A DNA stretch of 64,000 bases from Pseudomonas tohonis. Its GTDB lineage: Bacteria > Pseudomonadota > Gammaproteobacteria > Pseudomonadales > Pseudomonadaceae. Every line of letters begins with the position of its first letter. Within the stretch, counting starts at the first letter, position 1. The stretch covers positions 4,404,001-4,468,000 of the forward strand of contig NZ_AP023189.1 of assembly GCF_012767755.2 (NCBI RefSeq). Direction: 5' to 3'. The position numbers and the translations under genes were made by a program. Shown here one piece after another: positions 27,100 to 34,309 of this stretch. Below the pieces are notes generated by a model. The model ran no database searches. It was not told the DNA's origin and saw nothing but the letters and a program-made list of their open reading frames with translations.

Positions 27100-28966
27100 C
27101 CCACTACCGGGCAAGGCGCTCTCGGACATCGAGATCGAGGAAATGCTCGCCCGCCAGGCACTGGATCGCGGCATGCTGCACCGCCTGCTGCCGCTGCTGC
27201 GGCCGATACGCGGAGCCATCCTCACGGTGATCGCCCTGGAGGTGGTGCTGGTGTTCACCGTGTTCCTGCGGCCGCTGTTCGTGCGCGAACTGCTCGACCA
27301 CGGGTTGGTGCCGCAAGGCGACCACTGGCTGCTGGACGAGCGCCTGGTGCTGCTGCTCGGCCTCGGCCTGGCGGCCAGCTGGCTGGGGCGCTTCCTGCTC
27401 GCCGGGCTGTCGCAGTTCATCGCCGGCAGCGCCGCCATCCGTGTGCTCAACGACCTGCGCGTGCGCGTGTTCGCCCACGTCCAGGCACTGAGCGTCGGCT
27501 ACTTCGACCGGACCAAGGCCGGGCGCATCATCTCCCGCGCCGACCGCGACGTGGACAGCCTCGAACCGCTGCTGATCCAGGGCCCGCCGGAGCTGCTCGG
27601 CGCCCTGCTGCGCTGTGGCGTGGCCGGCGTGCTGCTGTGGCTGATCTCGCCGCTGTTCTTCCTCGCCCTGGTGGGCACCGTGCCCCTGCTGTTCGCCGCC
27701 ACCTGGGCCTTCAAGCGCATCTCCCAGCGCAACTGGGCGCGGGTGGCGGAGAACCGCAGCCGCTTCACCGCGCACCTGGTGGAGAGCGTCAGCGGCGCGC
27801 GGATGATCCAGCAATGCGTGCAGGAGGCGCCCAACCGCGCGCGCTACCGGCGCCTGCTGCTGGACTTCAACCAGGCGCTGATCCGCGGCAGCCTGCGCTC
27901 CGGCTGGTTCGCCCCCTTCACCGCGCTGCTCGCAGCCGGCGGCATGGCGGCGCTGCTGCTGGTGGGCGGCCACGGCCTGGCCAACGGCACGGTGAGCGTC
28001 GGCCAGGTGGCGGAAAGCCTGTTCTACGTGATGATGTTCCTCGGCCCGCTGCAGGAGCTGTCGGACCTCTTCGAGCGCTACGCCACCGGCTCCGCCTCGG
28101 CGCAGCAAATCTTCCTGCTGCTCGACACGGCGCCGGAGATCACCGACCGCCACGCACCGCAGACCCTGCCCGACGCCCGTGGCGAGGTGCGCTTCGAGGC
28201 CGTGCGCTTCGCCTACGACCCCAGGGCCGCGCACCCGGTGATCCTCGACCTGGACCTGCACATCCAGGCCGGCGAGGTGCTGGCCATCGTCGGCCCCTCG
28301 GGCCACGGCAAGAGCACCCTGGTGCAACTGCTCACGCGCTTCTACGACGTACAGGGCGGTGCCGTGCGTATCGACGGCGTGGACGTGCGCGACGTCGCCC
28401 AGCACGCGTTGCGCCGCCGCGTCGCCGTGGTGCTGCAGGACAACGTGCTGTTCAGCGGCAGCATCCTCGACAACCTGCGCCTGGCCGCCCCCGCCGCCAG
28501 CGACGCCGAACTGATCGCCGCCGCCCGCGAACTGGGCGCCGACGAGGTGCTCGAACGGCTGCCGCACCAGTACCACAGCGAAGTCGGCCCCCTCGGTGCC
28601 CACCTCAGCCACGGCCAGCGCCAGCTGGTGTGCCTGGTCCGCGCCTACCTCGCCGACCCGGCGGTGCTGGTCCTCGACGAAGCCACCTCGGCGGTGGACG
28701 TGCACACCGAGCGGCGCATCCAGCGCGCCCTGCGCCGCCTCTGCGAAGGCCGCACGGCGATCATCATCGCCCACCGCCTGGCCACCATCCGCGACGCCGA
28801 CCGCATCGCCGTGATCCGCAACGGCCAGCTCGTCGAACTCGGCCCCCACACCCAACTCATCGACCAGAACGGCGCCTACGCCGCCCTCTACCAGACCTAC
28901 CTGCGCAGCGCCGAGACCAGCGCCTCCATCGACACCATCCTGGAAAAGGCCGGCGCGGAGGGGTGA
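27092..28966 (+). CDS. ABC exporter half-transporter B
   Basis: A 624-residue partner with an N-terminal tail (SDIEIEEMLARQALDRGML), six membrane helices and an ATPase domain with GPSGHGKS, VLVLDEATSAVD and an unusual signature LSHGQ (second Gly to His). In such heterodimers one composite ATP site is impaired. Here subunit A lacks the catalytic Glu and subunit B has the altered signature; both changes fall on the same composite site, so one fully competent site should remain. MdlB/SmdB-like by layout. Confidence 0.88.
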   Translation: MANPLPGKALSDIEIEEMLARQALDRGMLHRLLPLLRPIRGAILTVIALEVVLVFTVFLRPLFVRELLDHGLVPQGDHWLLDERLVLLLGLGLAASWLGRFLLAGLSQFIAGSAAIRVLNDLRVRVFAHVQALSVGYFDRTKAGRIISRADRDVDSLEPLLIQGPPELLGALLRCGVAGVLLWLISPLFFLALVGTVPLLFAATWAFKRISQRNWARVAENRSRFTAHLVESVSGARMIQQCVQEAPNRARYRRLLLDFNQALIRGSLRSGWFAPFTALLAAGGMAALLLVGGHGLANGTVSVGQVAESLFYVMMFLGPLQELSDLFERYATGSASAQQIFLLLDTAPEITDRHAPQTLPDARGEVRFEAVRFAYDPRAAHPVILDLDLHIQAGEVLAIVGPSGHGKSTLVQLLTRFYDVQGGAVRIDGVDVRDVAQHALRRRVAVVLQDNVLFSGSILDNLRLAAPAASDAELIAAARELGADEVLERLPHQYHSEVGPLGAHLSHGQRQLVCLVRAYLADPAVLVLDEATSAVDVHTERRIQRALRRLCEGRTAIIIAHRLATIRDADRIAVIRNGQLVELGPHTQLIDQNGAYAALYQTYLRSAETSASIDTILEKAGAEG

Positions 28967-29032
28967 TGCACATCGCGCAAACCACGGCCGTGGGAGCGGT
29001 TTCAACCGCGAAAAGGAGTGGCCGGCAAATAC

Positions 29033-29285
29033 GAAAGGTGGACCGATAAAGCGGGGTCCACCCTACGTCGCGGGAACCTCCGTGATCGGCCGGTGGCAAC
29101 GCATCGCGAATGAATTCGCTCCCACACTCCAATCTCAAAAACCCCGTGGTGGCGCGCCCGTAGGATGGGTCGGGCGGCGTTCCGCGAGCGAAGCGAAACC
29201 CATGCTGTGCCCCCGTACGACGACCCAGCCCATCCGCGTTTTGCCCCCAAAAACGGGCGAATGAATTCGCCCCTACGTAGCGACA
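29033..29285. repeat. Block of three dispersed repeat families
   Basis: Contains a GGTGGACCGATAAAGCGGGGTCCACC hairpin, REP-like CGCGAATGAATTCGCTCCCAC (29103) and GGGCGAATGAATTCGCCCC (29253), and a GGATGGGTCGGGC...GCGAAACCCATG element (29162). I see no gene between 28967 and 29459. Confidence 0.75.
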
Positions 29286-29428
29286 GCAGGCCGGATCATG
29301 CTCCGCGCTTACGCTCACTAGCCGCTCCGAAAATCCCCACAGCCCTCTCGCCTTGCAGCCCTACAAGCTCCAGCGGTAAGCCATCGTATTGGCCCCGAGG
29401 GAAGCGGGTGCACCGCTAGCCTTCCGGA

Positions 29429-29454
29429 AAAATATATCCAAATCAGTATATTTT
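29429..29454. promoter_or_regulatory. Operator/promoter of the toxin-antitoxin operon
   Basis: AAAATATA and TATATTTT form an 8-bp inverted repeat with a 10-bp gap, ending 5 bp before the toxin ATG. The right arm includes a TATATT -10-like box, so the mRNA may be leaderless or nearly so and autorepressed by the antitoxin. Confidence 0.55.
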
Positions 29455-29459
29455 CGACA

Positions 29460-29786
29460 ATGAAACCACTACGCTTTCTGGGCGATGCCCTGAAATGCCT
29501 GCGCGACTTTCCCAGTAGCGCCAAGCAGGACGCAGGCTACCAACTGGACCTATTGCAACGCGGCTGCATGCCAACGGATTTCAAGCCAATGCCGAGCATC
29601 GGAACCGGCGTGGAAGAGATTCGGATCAGGGACGAATCCGGGGCCTATCGGGTGATCTACACCACCCGGGTAGCCGACGCCATCTGGGTTCTGCACGCCT
29701 TCCAGAAGAAAACCCAGGCCACATCCAGGCGCGACATCGAACTGGCCAAGGCCCGTTACCAGGAACTCATGCGAGGTTTGAAATGA
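29460..29786 (+). CDS. HigB/RelE-superfamily toxin (Gp49-like)
   Basis: The 108-residue basic protein fits the phage Gp49-like/HigB group of ribosome-dependent mRNA interferases: LKCLRDFPSSAKQDAGYQLDLLQRG, MPSIGTGVEEIRIRDESGAYRVIYTTRVADAIWVLHAFQKKTQATSRRDIELAKARY. The toxin-first order with a 4-bp overlap onto an XRE antitoxin is that of higBA modules. The base composition is less GC-rich than neighbours and repeats surround it, which suggests acquisition. Confidence 0.87.
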   Translation: MKPLRFLGDALKCLRDFPSSAKQDAGYQLDLLQRGCMPTDFKPMPSIGTGVEEIRIRDESGAYRVIYTTRVADAIWVLHAFQKKTQATSRRDIELAKARYQELMRGLK

Positions 29787-30064
29787 GCGAAATCGAAAGC
29801 TTCGACAGCGTGTGGGATGCCATCGCCGACACCCCCGAGCAGGCCGCCAACCTGCGTGCACGTGCAGAGTTGATGCAGCAGATCGCCGCCATCATCGAAG
29901 ACAGCGCCTGGAAGCAGGCAGAAGCGGCTGCCCGTTGCGGCGTCACGCAGCCACGGATCAACGACCTGCTACGCGGGCGTATCTCGCGCTTCTCGCTGGA
30001 CGCCCTGGTGAACATCGCCACCGCGCTGGGACGGCGGGTGAGTGTGACCCTGAGCGTGGCCTGA
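29783..30064 (+). CDS. XRE-family antitoxin (HigA-like)
   Basis: The 93-residue protein has a helix-turn-helix in the middle (QAEAAARCGVTQPRINDLLRGRISRFSLDALVNIATALG). Members neutralise the toxin and repress the operon. Its ATG overlaps the toxin stop by 4 bp. The likely operator is the AT-rich inverted repeat at 29429. Confidence 0.87.
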   Translation: MSEIESFDSVWDAIADTPEQAANLRARAELMQQIAAIIEDSAWKQAEAAARCGVTQPRINDLLRGRISRFSLDALVNIATALGRRVSVTLSVA

Positions 30065-30067
30065 ACC

Positions 30068-30275
30068 AGGCGAACAACGCATCGCGAATGAATTCGCTCC
30101 CACAGCCACCCTCTCCGAAATCCTGTGGTGGCACGCCCGTAGGATGGGAAGAGCGAAGCGAAACCCATGCTGTGTCACGTCCGACGCCCCAACCCATCCG
30201 CGTTTTGCCCCACCAAAGCGGGCGAATGAATTCGCCCCTACAACAACACAGATCCCTGTAGGGGCGACTTCAGTC
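30068..30275. repeat. REP-like and GGATGGG repeats
   Basis: Holds GCGAATGAATTCGCTCCCAC (30089), GGATGGGAAGAGCGAAGCGAAACCC (30142), GGGCGAATGAATTCGCCCC (30220) and GTAGGGGCGACTTCAGTCGCC (30258). No gene is evident from 30065 to 30552. Confidence 0.7.
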
Positions 30276-30552
30276 GCCAAGCGGCGCGCAGCGTCGCCCC
30301 GCAGAGCGGGTACAAGCCGCGTGAAATCGCCCAGACAGGCATTCACCCGAACACGCCATGAACACACTCGATCTTTTGCGCATGTCCCCACAGGATCTCT
30401 GCCTTGCGGTCCTGAACGCCACAGCGGTGACTCAATGAATTCGCCCCTACAGATCGGCGCCGTACGCCTCGGATTACGCGGCGCCGAGCGGTAGTCGACA
30501 AGGTTTTCGCGCCGATGTATCAACGGCGGGTTAAGGCCTCGAGTCGTTCGCC

Positions 30553-30933
30553 ATGTTGCGTAAAACCTGCCTCGCCCTGCTGGCCCTCGTGCCGCTGTGC
30601 GCCCTCGCCGATGACGTGAAGGTGCGCAACCTCGCCCTCACCCGCTCCGGGCACGACAGCTACATCAACGGCACTGCCGCCAACACCACCGAGAAGTCGT
30701 TCTCCACCGTCACCCTGGTGTTCGACATCTACGAGGGCGGCAAGCTGGTGGACACCGAGACCTTCCGCGCCAAGGGCATCGAGGGTGGCCAGGCGTGGCG
30801 CTTCTCGGTGCCGGTGAAGGCGCGCAAGTTCGACAGCTACAAGGTGCGCACGGTGCTCATCGACACCGAGTTCAGCGAATCCATCGGCGCGGCGACGCTG
30901 CCGCCCACCGCGCCAGCGTCACCCGCCCCTTAG
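30553..30933 (+). CDS. Exported FxLYD-domain protein
   Basis: A 126-residue protein with a signal peptide (MLRKTCLALLALVPLCALA) and a single beta-sandwich like FxLYD domains: VKVRNLALTRSGHDSYINGTAANTTEKSFSTVTLVFDIYEGGKLVDTE. A Pro/Ala-rich tail ends it. Function is unknown; such domains are often periplasmic binding or scaffold modules. It is convergent with the aldolase-like gene, 11 bp away. Confidence 0.75.
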   Translation: MLRKTCLALLALVPLCALADDVKVRNLALTRSGHDSYINGTAANTTEKSFSTVTLVFDIYEGGKLVDTETFRAKGIEGGQAWRFSVPVKARKFDSYKVRTVLIDTEFSESIGAATLPPTAPASPAP

Positions 30934-30944
30934 CCGGCGCCGTT

Positions 30945-31688
30945 TCAGGCCACTTCGCCCAGCAGCTTCTGCCCTTCGGCCCATAGGCCGGTCATCTTCC
31001 ATTGCTGCTCCAGCACGCCGGGGCCGAACTCCCTGGAGCCGCCGAGGTTTTCCGCCAGCGCCTGGAAGTAGGCGCCCTCTTCCACCAGCAGGACCAGCTT
31101 GGCCACCTGGAGGATGCCGGTGCCCCAGAAGGTCGCCCCGCCGTTGGCCTCCAGCAGCCCCGGCGTGTGCGGGTTGGCCTCGATGGTCTCGACGATGAAC
31201 GCCGGCTCCGGCTGGCGACGGTCGATGTACACCGGCAGCTCGCGGGCCAGGGTCACCCGTTGCGAGGCGGCGTAGCGCAGCGGCAGCACGCGGTGCGTAC
31301 CGGCCCAGCCACCCAGGTAGGGCGTGTGCACGTGGATCACCACGTTCACCTCGGCGCGCTCGCGCAGCACCTGGGCGTAGCGCTTGCCGCTGCCGGCCTC
31401 GCGGCTCTCGCTCAGGGTCTGGGCGCCGCCCAGGGTCTCGTCGAGGTGGACGACGCCGTCGTAGCTCACCACCGAGGCGCGGATGGCCGGCTCGTCGTCC
31501 CAGGGCGACGGTGCGCGCAGGGCGATCACCAGGTCCGTCCCGGGTACGCGCAGGTAGGCCTGCAGGGTGTTGGTGGCGGTCAGGGTGCGGGTGTCCTGGA
31601 GTACGCGGAAGGCCTTGGCGAAATCGCGCTTGGCCTGCTCGACCTGGTCAAGGATGGCGCTGCCGAGGGTGCTGCTGGTCTGGGTCAT
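30945..31688 (-). CDS. Class II aldolase/adducin-fold protein with altered active site
   Basis: This 247-residue paralogue of the protein at 20422 keeps VIHVHTPYLGGW (His119, His121) but has ANGG (181-184) where class II aldolases have the NHG histidine. It also lacks the upstream catalytic Glu (region reads EAGSGKRY). Both proteins share LARELPVYIDRRQ and the ending PGVL-QQWKM-GL. It is divergent from the monooxygenase at 32056 and the DszB-like pair that follows, under its own sigma-54-type promoter. AAGGACG precedes the ATG at 31688; a longer upstream reading in this frame is not conserved. True substrate and reaction are unknown. Confidence 0.75.
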   Translation of the reverse strand: MTQTSSTLGSAILDQVEQAKRDFAKAFRVLQDTRTLTATNTLQAYLRVPGTDLVIALRAPSPWDDEPAIRASVVSYDGVVHLDETLGGAQTLSESREAGSGKRYAQVLRERAEVNVVIHVHTPYLGGWAGTHRVLPLRYAASQRVTLARELPVYIDRRQPEPAFIVETIEANPHTPGLLEANGGATFWGTGILQVAKLVLLVEEGAYFQALAENLGGSREFGPGVLEQQWKMTGLWAEGQKLLGEVA

Positions 31689-31759
31689 GGGATCGTCCTT
31701 CAAGGGGGTCACGCAACGAAGCTCCGTTGCCGCCGCGATGCGCGGTCGTAGCGGTGCAG

Positions 31760-31775
31760 AGCAGGACTTGTGCCG
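31760..31775 (-). promoter_or_regulatory. Sigma-54-like -24/-12 promoter
   Basis: On the minus strand CGGCACAAGTCCTGCT keeps GG and GC at correct spacing, 72 bp upstream of the ATG at 31688. Confidence 0.55.
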
Positions 31776-31848
31776 ACTCCACCAAGCCCTTGATGCGCAA
31801 GGCCTGGCGGCGGTCGGCTCGCCCCCCGCAGGCCCGCCACCGGCGATT

Positions 31849-31891
31849 CTGTTGCGCCCCCAGCAGCCGGCTGCTGGCAGGGTGTTGCTGG
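31849..31891. promoter_or_regulatory. Enhancer palindromes between divergent promoters
   Basis: CTGTTGCGCCCCCAGCAG, the perfect palindrome CAGCAGCCGGCTGCTG (31861) and GTTGCTGG follow each other. They lie 75-130 bp from both divergent sigma-54-type promoters. Confidence 0.5.
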
Positions 31892-31974
31892 AGACGCACC
31901 CCGCCCGCCCGGCCTCTCGCGCCCTCTCCTCGCAGGCCTTGCCCCACCTGGCCCGCAGCCCTGCCGGCGAGCCG

Positions 31975-31990
31975 TGGCATGGCCGTTGCA
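31975..31990 (+). promoter_or_regulatory. Sigma-54 -24/-12 promoter
   Basis: TGGCATGGCCGTTGCA matches the consensus closely, 66 bp before the ATG at 32056. Confidence 0.78.
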
Positions 31991-32055
31991 CTCGCACCTG
32001 GCAGCGTGGCTCGCCGGCCCTGGCGGGAACCACGGCCACCTCATCAGGAGCGAAT

Positions 32056-33216
32056 ATGAGCACTGAATTCTTCTGGCGCCTGCCGCTGGGCACCGACGGA
32101 CCGCAGCTGTCCACCGACAAGCACAACCGTGGCAGCCACGCGTACCGCCCGGGCAATATCGCCCCCGGCCGCCTGCCCAACGGCGAGCCCGACGGTTTCG
32201 GCTACATCGACTACATCGCCCAGGTGGCCAAGGCCGCCGAGCTGGCCGGCTTCGAGGGCGCGCTGCTGCCCACCGGCCCCGAGCCGTGGGTGGTGGCCTC
32301 GGCCCTGGCGCGGGAGACCCGCCGCATCAAGTTCCTCATCGCCTTCCAGGCCACCTGGACCCTGCCCGCCTACGCCGCCCAGCAGGCCGCCATCCTGCAG
32401 AACCTCAGCCGTGGCCGCCTGGAGTGGAACATCATCACCGGCGGCAACCCGGCCAGCCAGCGCGCCAATGGCGACTTCCTCGAGCACGACCTGCGCTACA
32501 AGCGCACCGGCGAGTTCCTCGACATCATCAAGGGCCTCTGGGAGAACGAGCGCTTCTCCTACGACGGCGACATCTACCAGCTGGAGAACGGCGCGCTGCC
32601 GCCCGGCCTGCATGACGAGCGCAAGCCCGGGGTGTACTTCTCCGGCTTCTCCGACGCCGCGCTGGAGGTGGCCGCGCGCCACGCCGACGTCTACCTCAAC
32701 TGGGCCGAGCCGGTGGACAAGCTCAAGCCGCACATCGACCGCGTGCGCGAGCTGGCCGACAAGCAGGGCCGCAGCGTGCGCTTCGGCCTGCGCGTCGACC
32801 TCTTCGCCCGCGAGACCGAGGAAGCCGCCTGGCGCGACCTGCGCGCCCAGTTCGACCGCCTCGAAGGCAAGCCCAGCTCCCTGGTGAAGAACTTCACCAG
32901 CGGCTCGGACTCCGTGGGTGGCGCGCGCCAGACCGCCTACCACCAGAACATCGACCGCTTCGACGACCTGATCCTCGGCCCCAACCTCTGGGCCGGCTTC
33001 GCCAAGGCCAAGCCCGGCCCGACCGTGGGCCTGGTGGGCAGCCACGAGAACATCGCCGAGCGCCTGGTGGAGTACCGCGACGCCGGCTTCTCCACCTTCA
33101 TCCTCGCCGGCAACCCGCACCTGGAAGAAGCCCTGCGCATCGGCCAGGAAGTGCTGCCCCTGGTGCATCAGCGCTCGGCGGCGAGCCCGGCCGCCGATCT
33201 CAAGCAAAGCGCCTGA
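32056..33216 (+). CDS. LLM-class SsuD-like flavin monooxygenase
   Basis: A 386-residue enzyme beginning MSTEFFWRLPLGTDGPQ with [57 protein letters not shown] and GNPHLEEALRIGQEVLP. The SsuD RLH triad segment reads RVDLFARE, so the catalytic His is Asp. Its predicted product would feed the two desulfinase-like proteins encoded 11 bp downstream. AGGAGCG precedes the ATG. It resembles the enzyme at 5443 more than classical SsuD. Confidence 0.88.
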   Translation: MSTEFFWRLPLGTDGPQLSTDKHNRGSHAYRPGNIAPGRLPNGEPDGFGYIDYIAQVAKAAELAGFEGALLPTGPEPWVVASALARETRRIKFLIAFQATWTLPAYAAQQAAILQNLSRGRLEWNIITGGNPASQRANGDFLEHDLRYKRTGEFLDIIKGLWENERFSYDGDIYQLENGALPPGLHDERKPGVYFSGFSDAALEVAARHADVYLNWAEPVDKLKPHIDRVRELADKQGRSVRFGLRVDLFARETEEAAWRDLRAQFDRLEGKPSSLVKNFTSGSDSVGGARQTAYHQNIDRFDDLILGPNLWAGFAKAKPGPTVGLVGSHENIAERLVEYRDAGFSTFILAGNPHLEEALRIGQEVLPLVHQRSAASPAADLKQSA

Positions 33217-33227
33217 GGAGACCGACC

Positions 33228-34274
33228 ATGAGCCAACTCGAAACCCTCTGGTACACCCGCTGTCCGGTCCCCACCGGGCTCGGCATCGCCGTGCAGAAAG
33301 GCTGGCTGGAACAGACCCTGGCCGGCCAGGGCACGCGCATCCAGTCGCTGCGCGAATCCAGCGAGCAGGCGGTGCGCGAATCGCACTTCGACCACAGCCT
33401 GCAGAACTCGGTGCGTCACGGCGGCAACATCCCCGCCATCTGGGCCCGCTCCCAGGGCCGCGACACCCGCGTCATCGGCCTGTCCTGGGCGGACGAGGTG
33501 CAGCTGATCCTCACCCGCCCGGACAGCGGCATCAAAAGCGTCAAGGACCTCAAGGGCCGCCGCTTCGGCCTGCCCGACTGGCACGGCGCGCAGATCGACT
33601 TCACCCGCGCCCAGGCCCTGCGCGGCCTGGAGAACGCCCTGCGCCTGGACGGCCTCGAAGTGGCCGACGTGGAGCGCGTGGACTACCGCTACGGCGGCAC
33701 CTTCAGCGACGAGCCGGTACAGGCCGTGGCCGGCACCCCGGTGAGTTCGCGCCGCGCCGAAGGGCGCAACGCCGAGCTGGTCGGCCTGCTGCGGGGCGAG
33801 GTGGATGCCATCTTCCTCAAGGGCGCCAGCGCCGCCCAGCTGGCCCATGACTTCGGCCTGCGCACGGTGATCGACACCGGCTCGCACCCCGAGCCGCTGG
33901 TGCGCTCGAACAACGGCACGCCGCGCACCCTCACGGTCGACGCCCACCTGCTGGAACAGCACCCGCAAGCCGCCGCCGGCATCCTCGACGCGGTGCTGCG
34001 CGCCGAGCAATGGGCCCACGCCCACCCCGACGACACCCGCCGCTACCTCGCCCGCGAGACCAACAGCAGCGAGTACTGGGTGACGGTGGCCTACGGCGAG
34101 GACGCCCACCGCCGCCTGCGCACCGAGCTGGACGAGCAGGCCATCGCCGCGCTGCAGGACTTCACCGCGTTCCTGCACCGCTGGGGCTTCATCCCGCAGC
34201 TGTTCGAGGTGCGTGACTGGATCGATACCCGACCGCTGGACTCCCTGCGCGCAGCCGCTGCGCTGGCAGGCTGA
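33228..34274 (+). CDS. DszB-like desulfinase (cytoplasmic, Cys present)
   Basis: The 348-residue protein starts directly at its domain, with no signal peptide: MSQLETLWYTRCPVPTGLG. Cys12 sits in the CPVP motif that holds the nucleophile of DszB. His53 (ESHFDH), Arg63 and Gly66 (VRHGGNIP) match DszB His60, Arg70 and Gly73 in spacing. The remainder follows the NMT1/SsuA fold (SVKDLKGRRFGLPDW, RSNNGTPRTLTV). Predicted reaction: C-S hydrolysis of a sulfinate to release sulfite. It is followed by a paralogue with Ser in place of Cys. AGGAGACCGACC precedes the ATG. Confidence 0.75.
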   Translation: MSQLETLWYTRCPVPTGLGIAVQKGWLEQTLAGQGTRIQSLRESSEQAVRESHFDHSLQNSVRHGGNIPAIWARSQGRDTRVIGLSWADEVQLILTRPDSGIKSVKDLKGRRFGLPDWHGAQIDFTRAQALRGLENALRLDGLEVADVERVDYRYGGTFSDEPVQAVAGTPVSSRRAEGRNAELVGLLRGEVDAIFLKGASAAQLAHDFGLRTVIDTGSHPEPLVRSNNGTPRTLTVDAHLLEQHPQAAAGILDAVLRAEQWAHAHPDDTRRYLARETNSSEYWVTVAYGEDAHRRLRTELDEQAIAALQDFTAFLHRWGFIPQLFEVRDWIDTRPLDSLRAAAALAG

Positions 34275-34309
34275 TCGGCCGGGCTCTACTGACTTCAACC
34301 GAGCCACTT

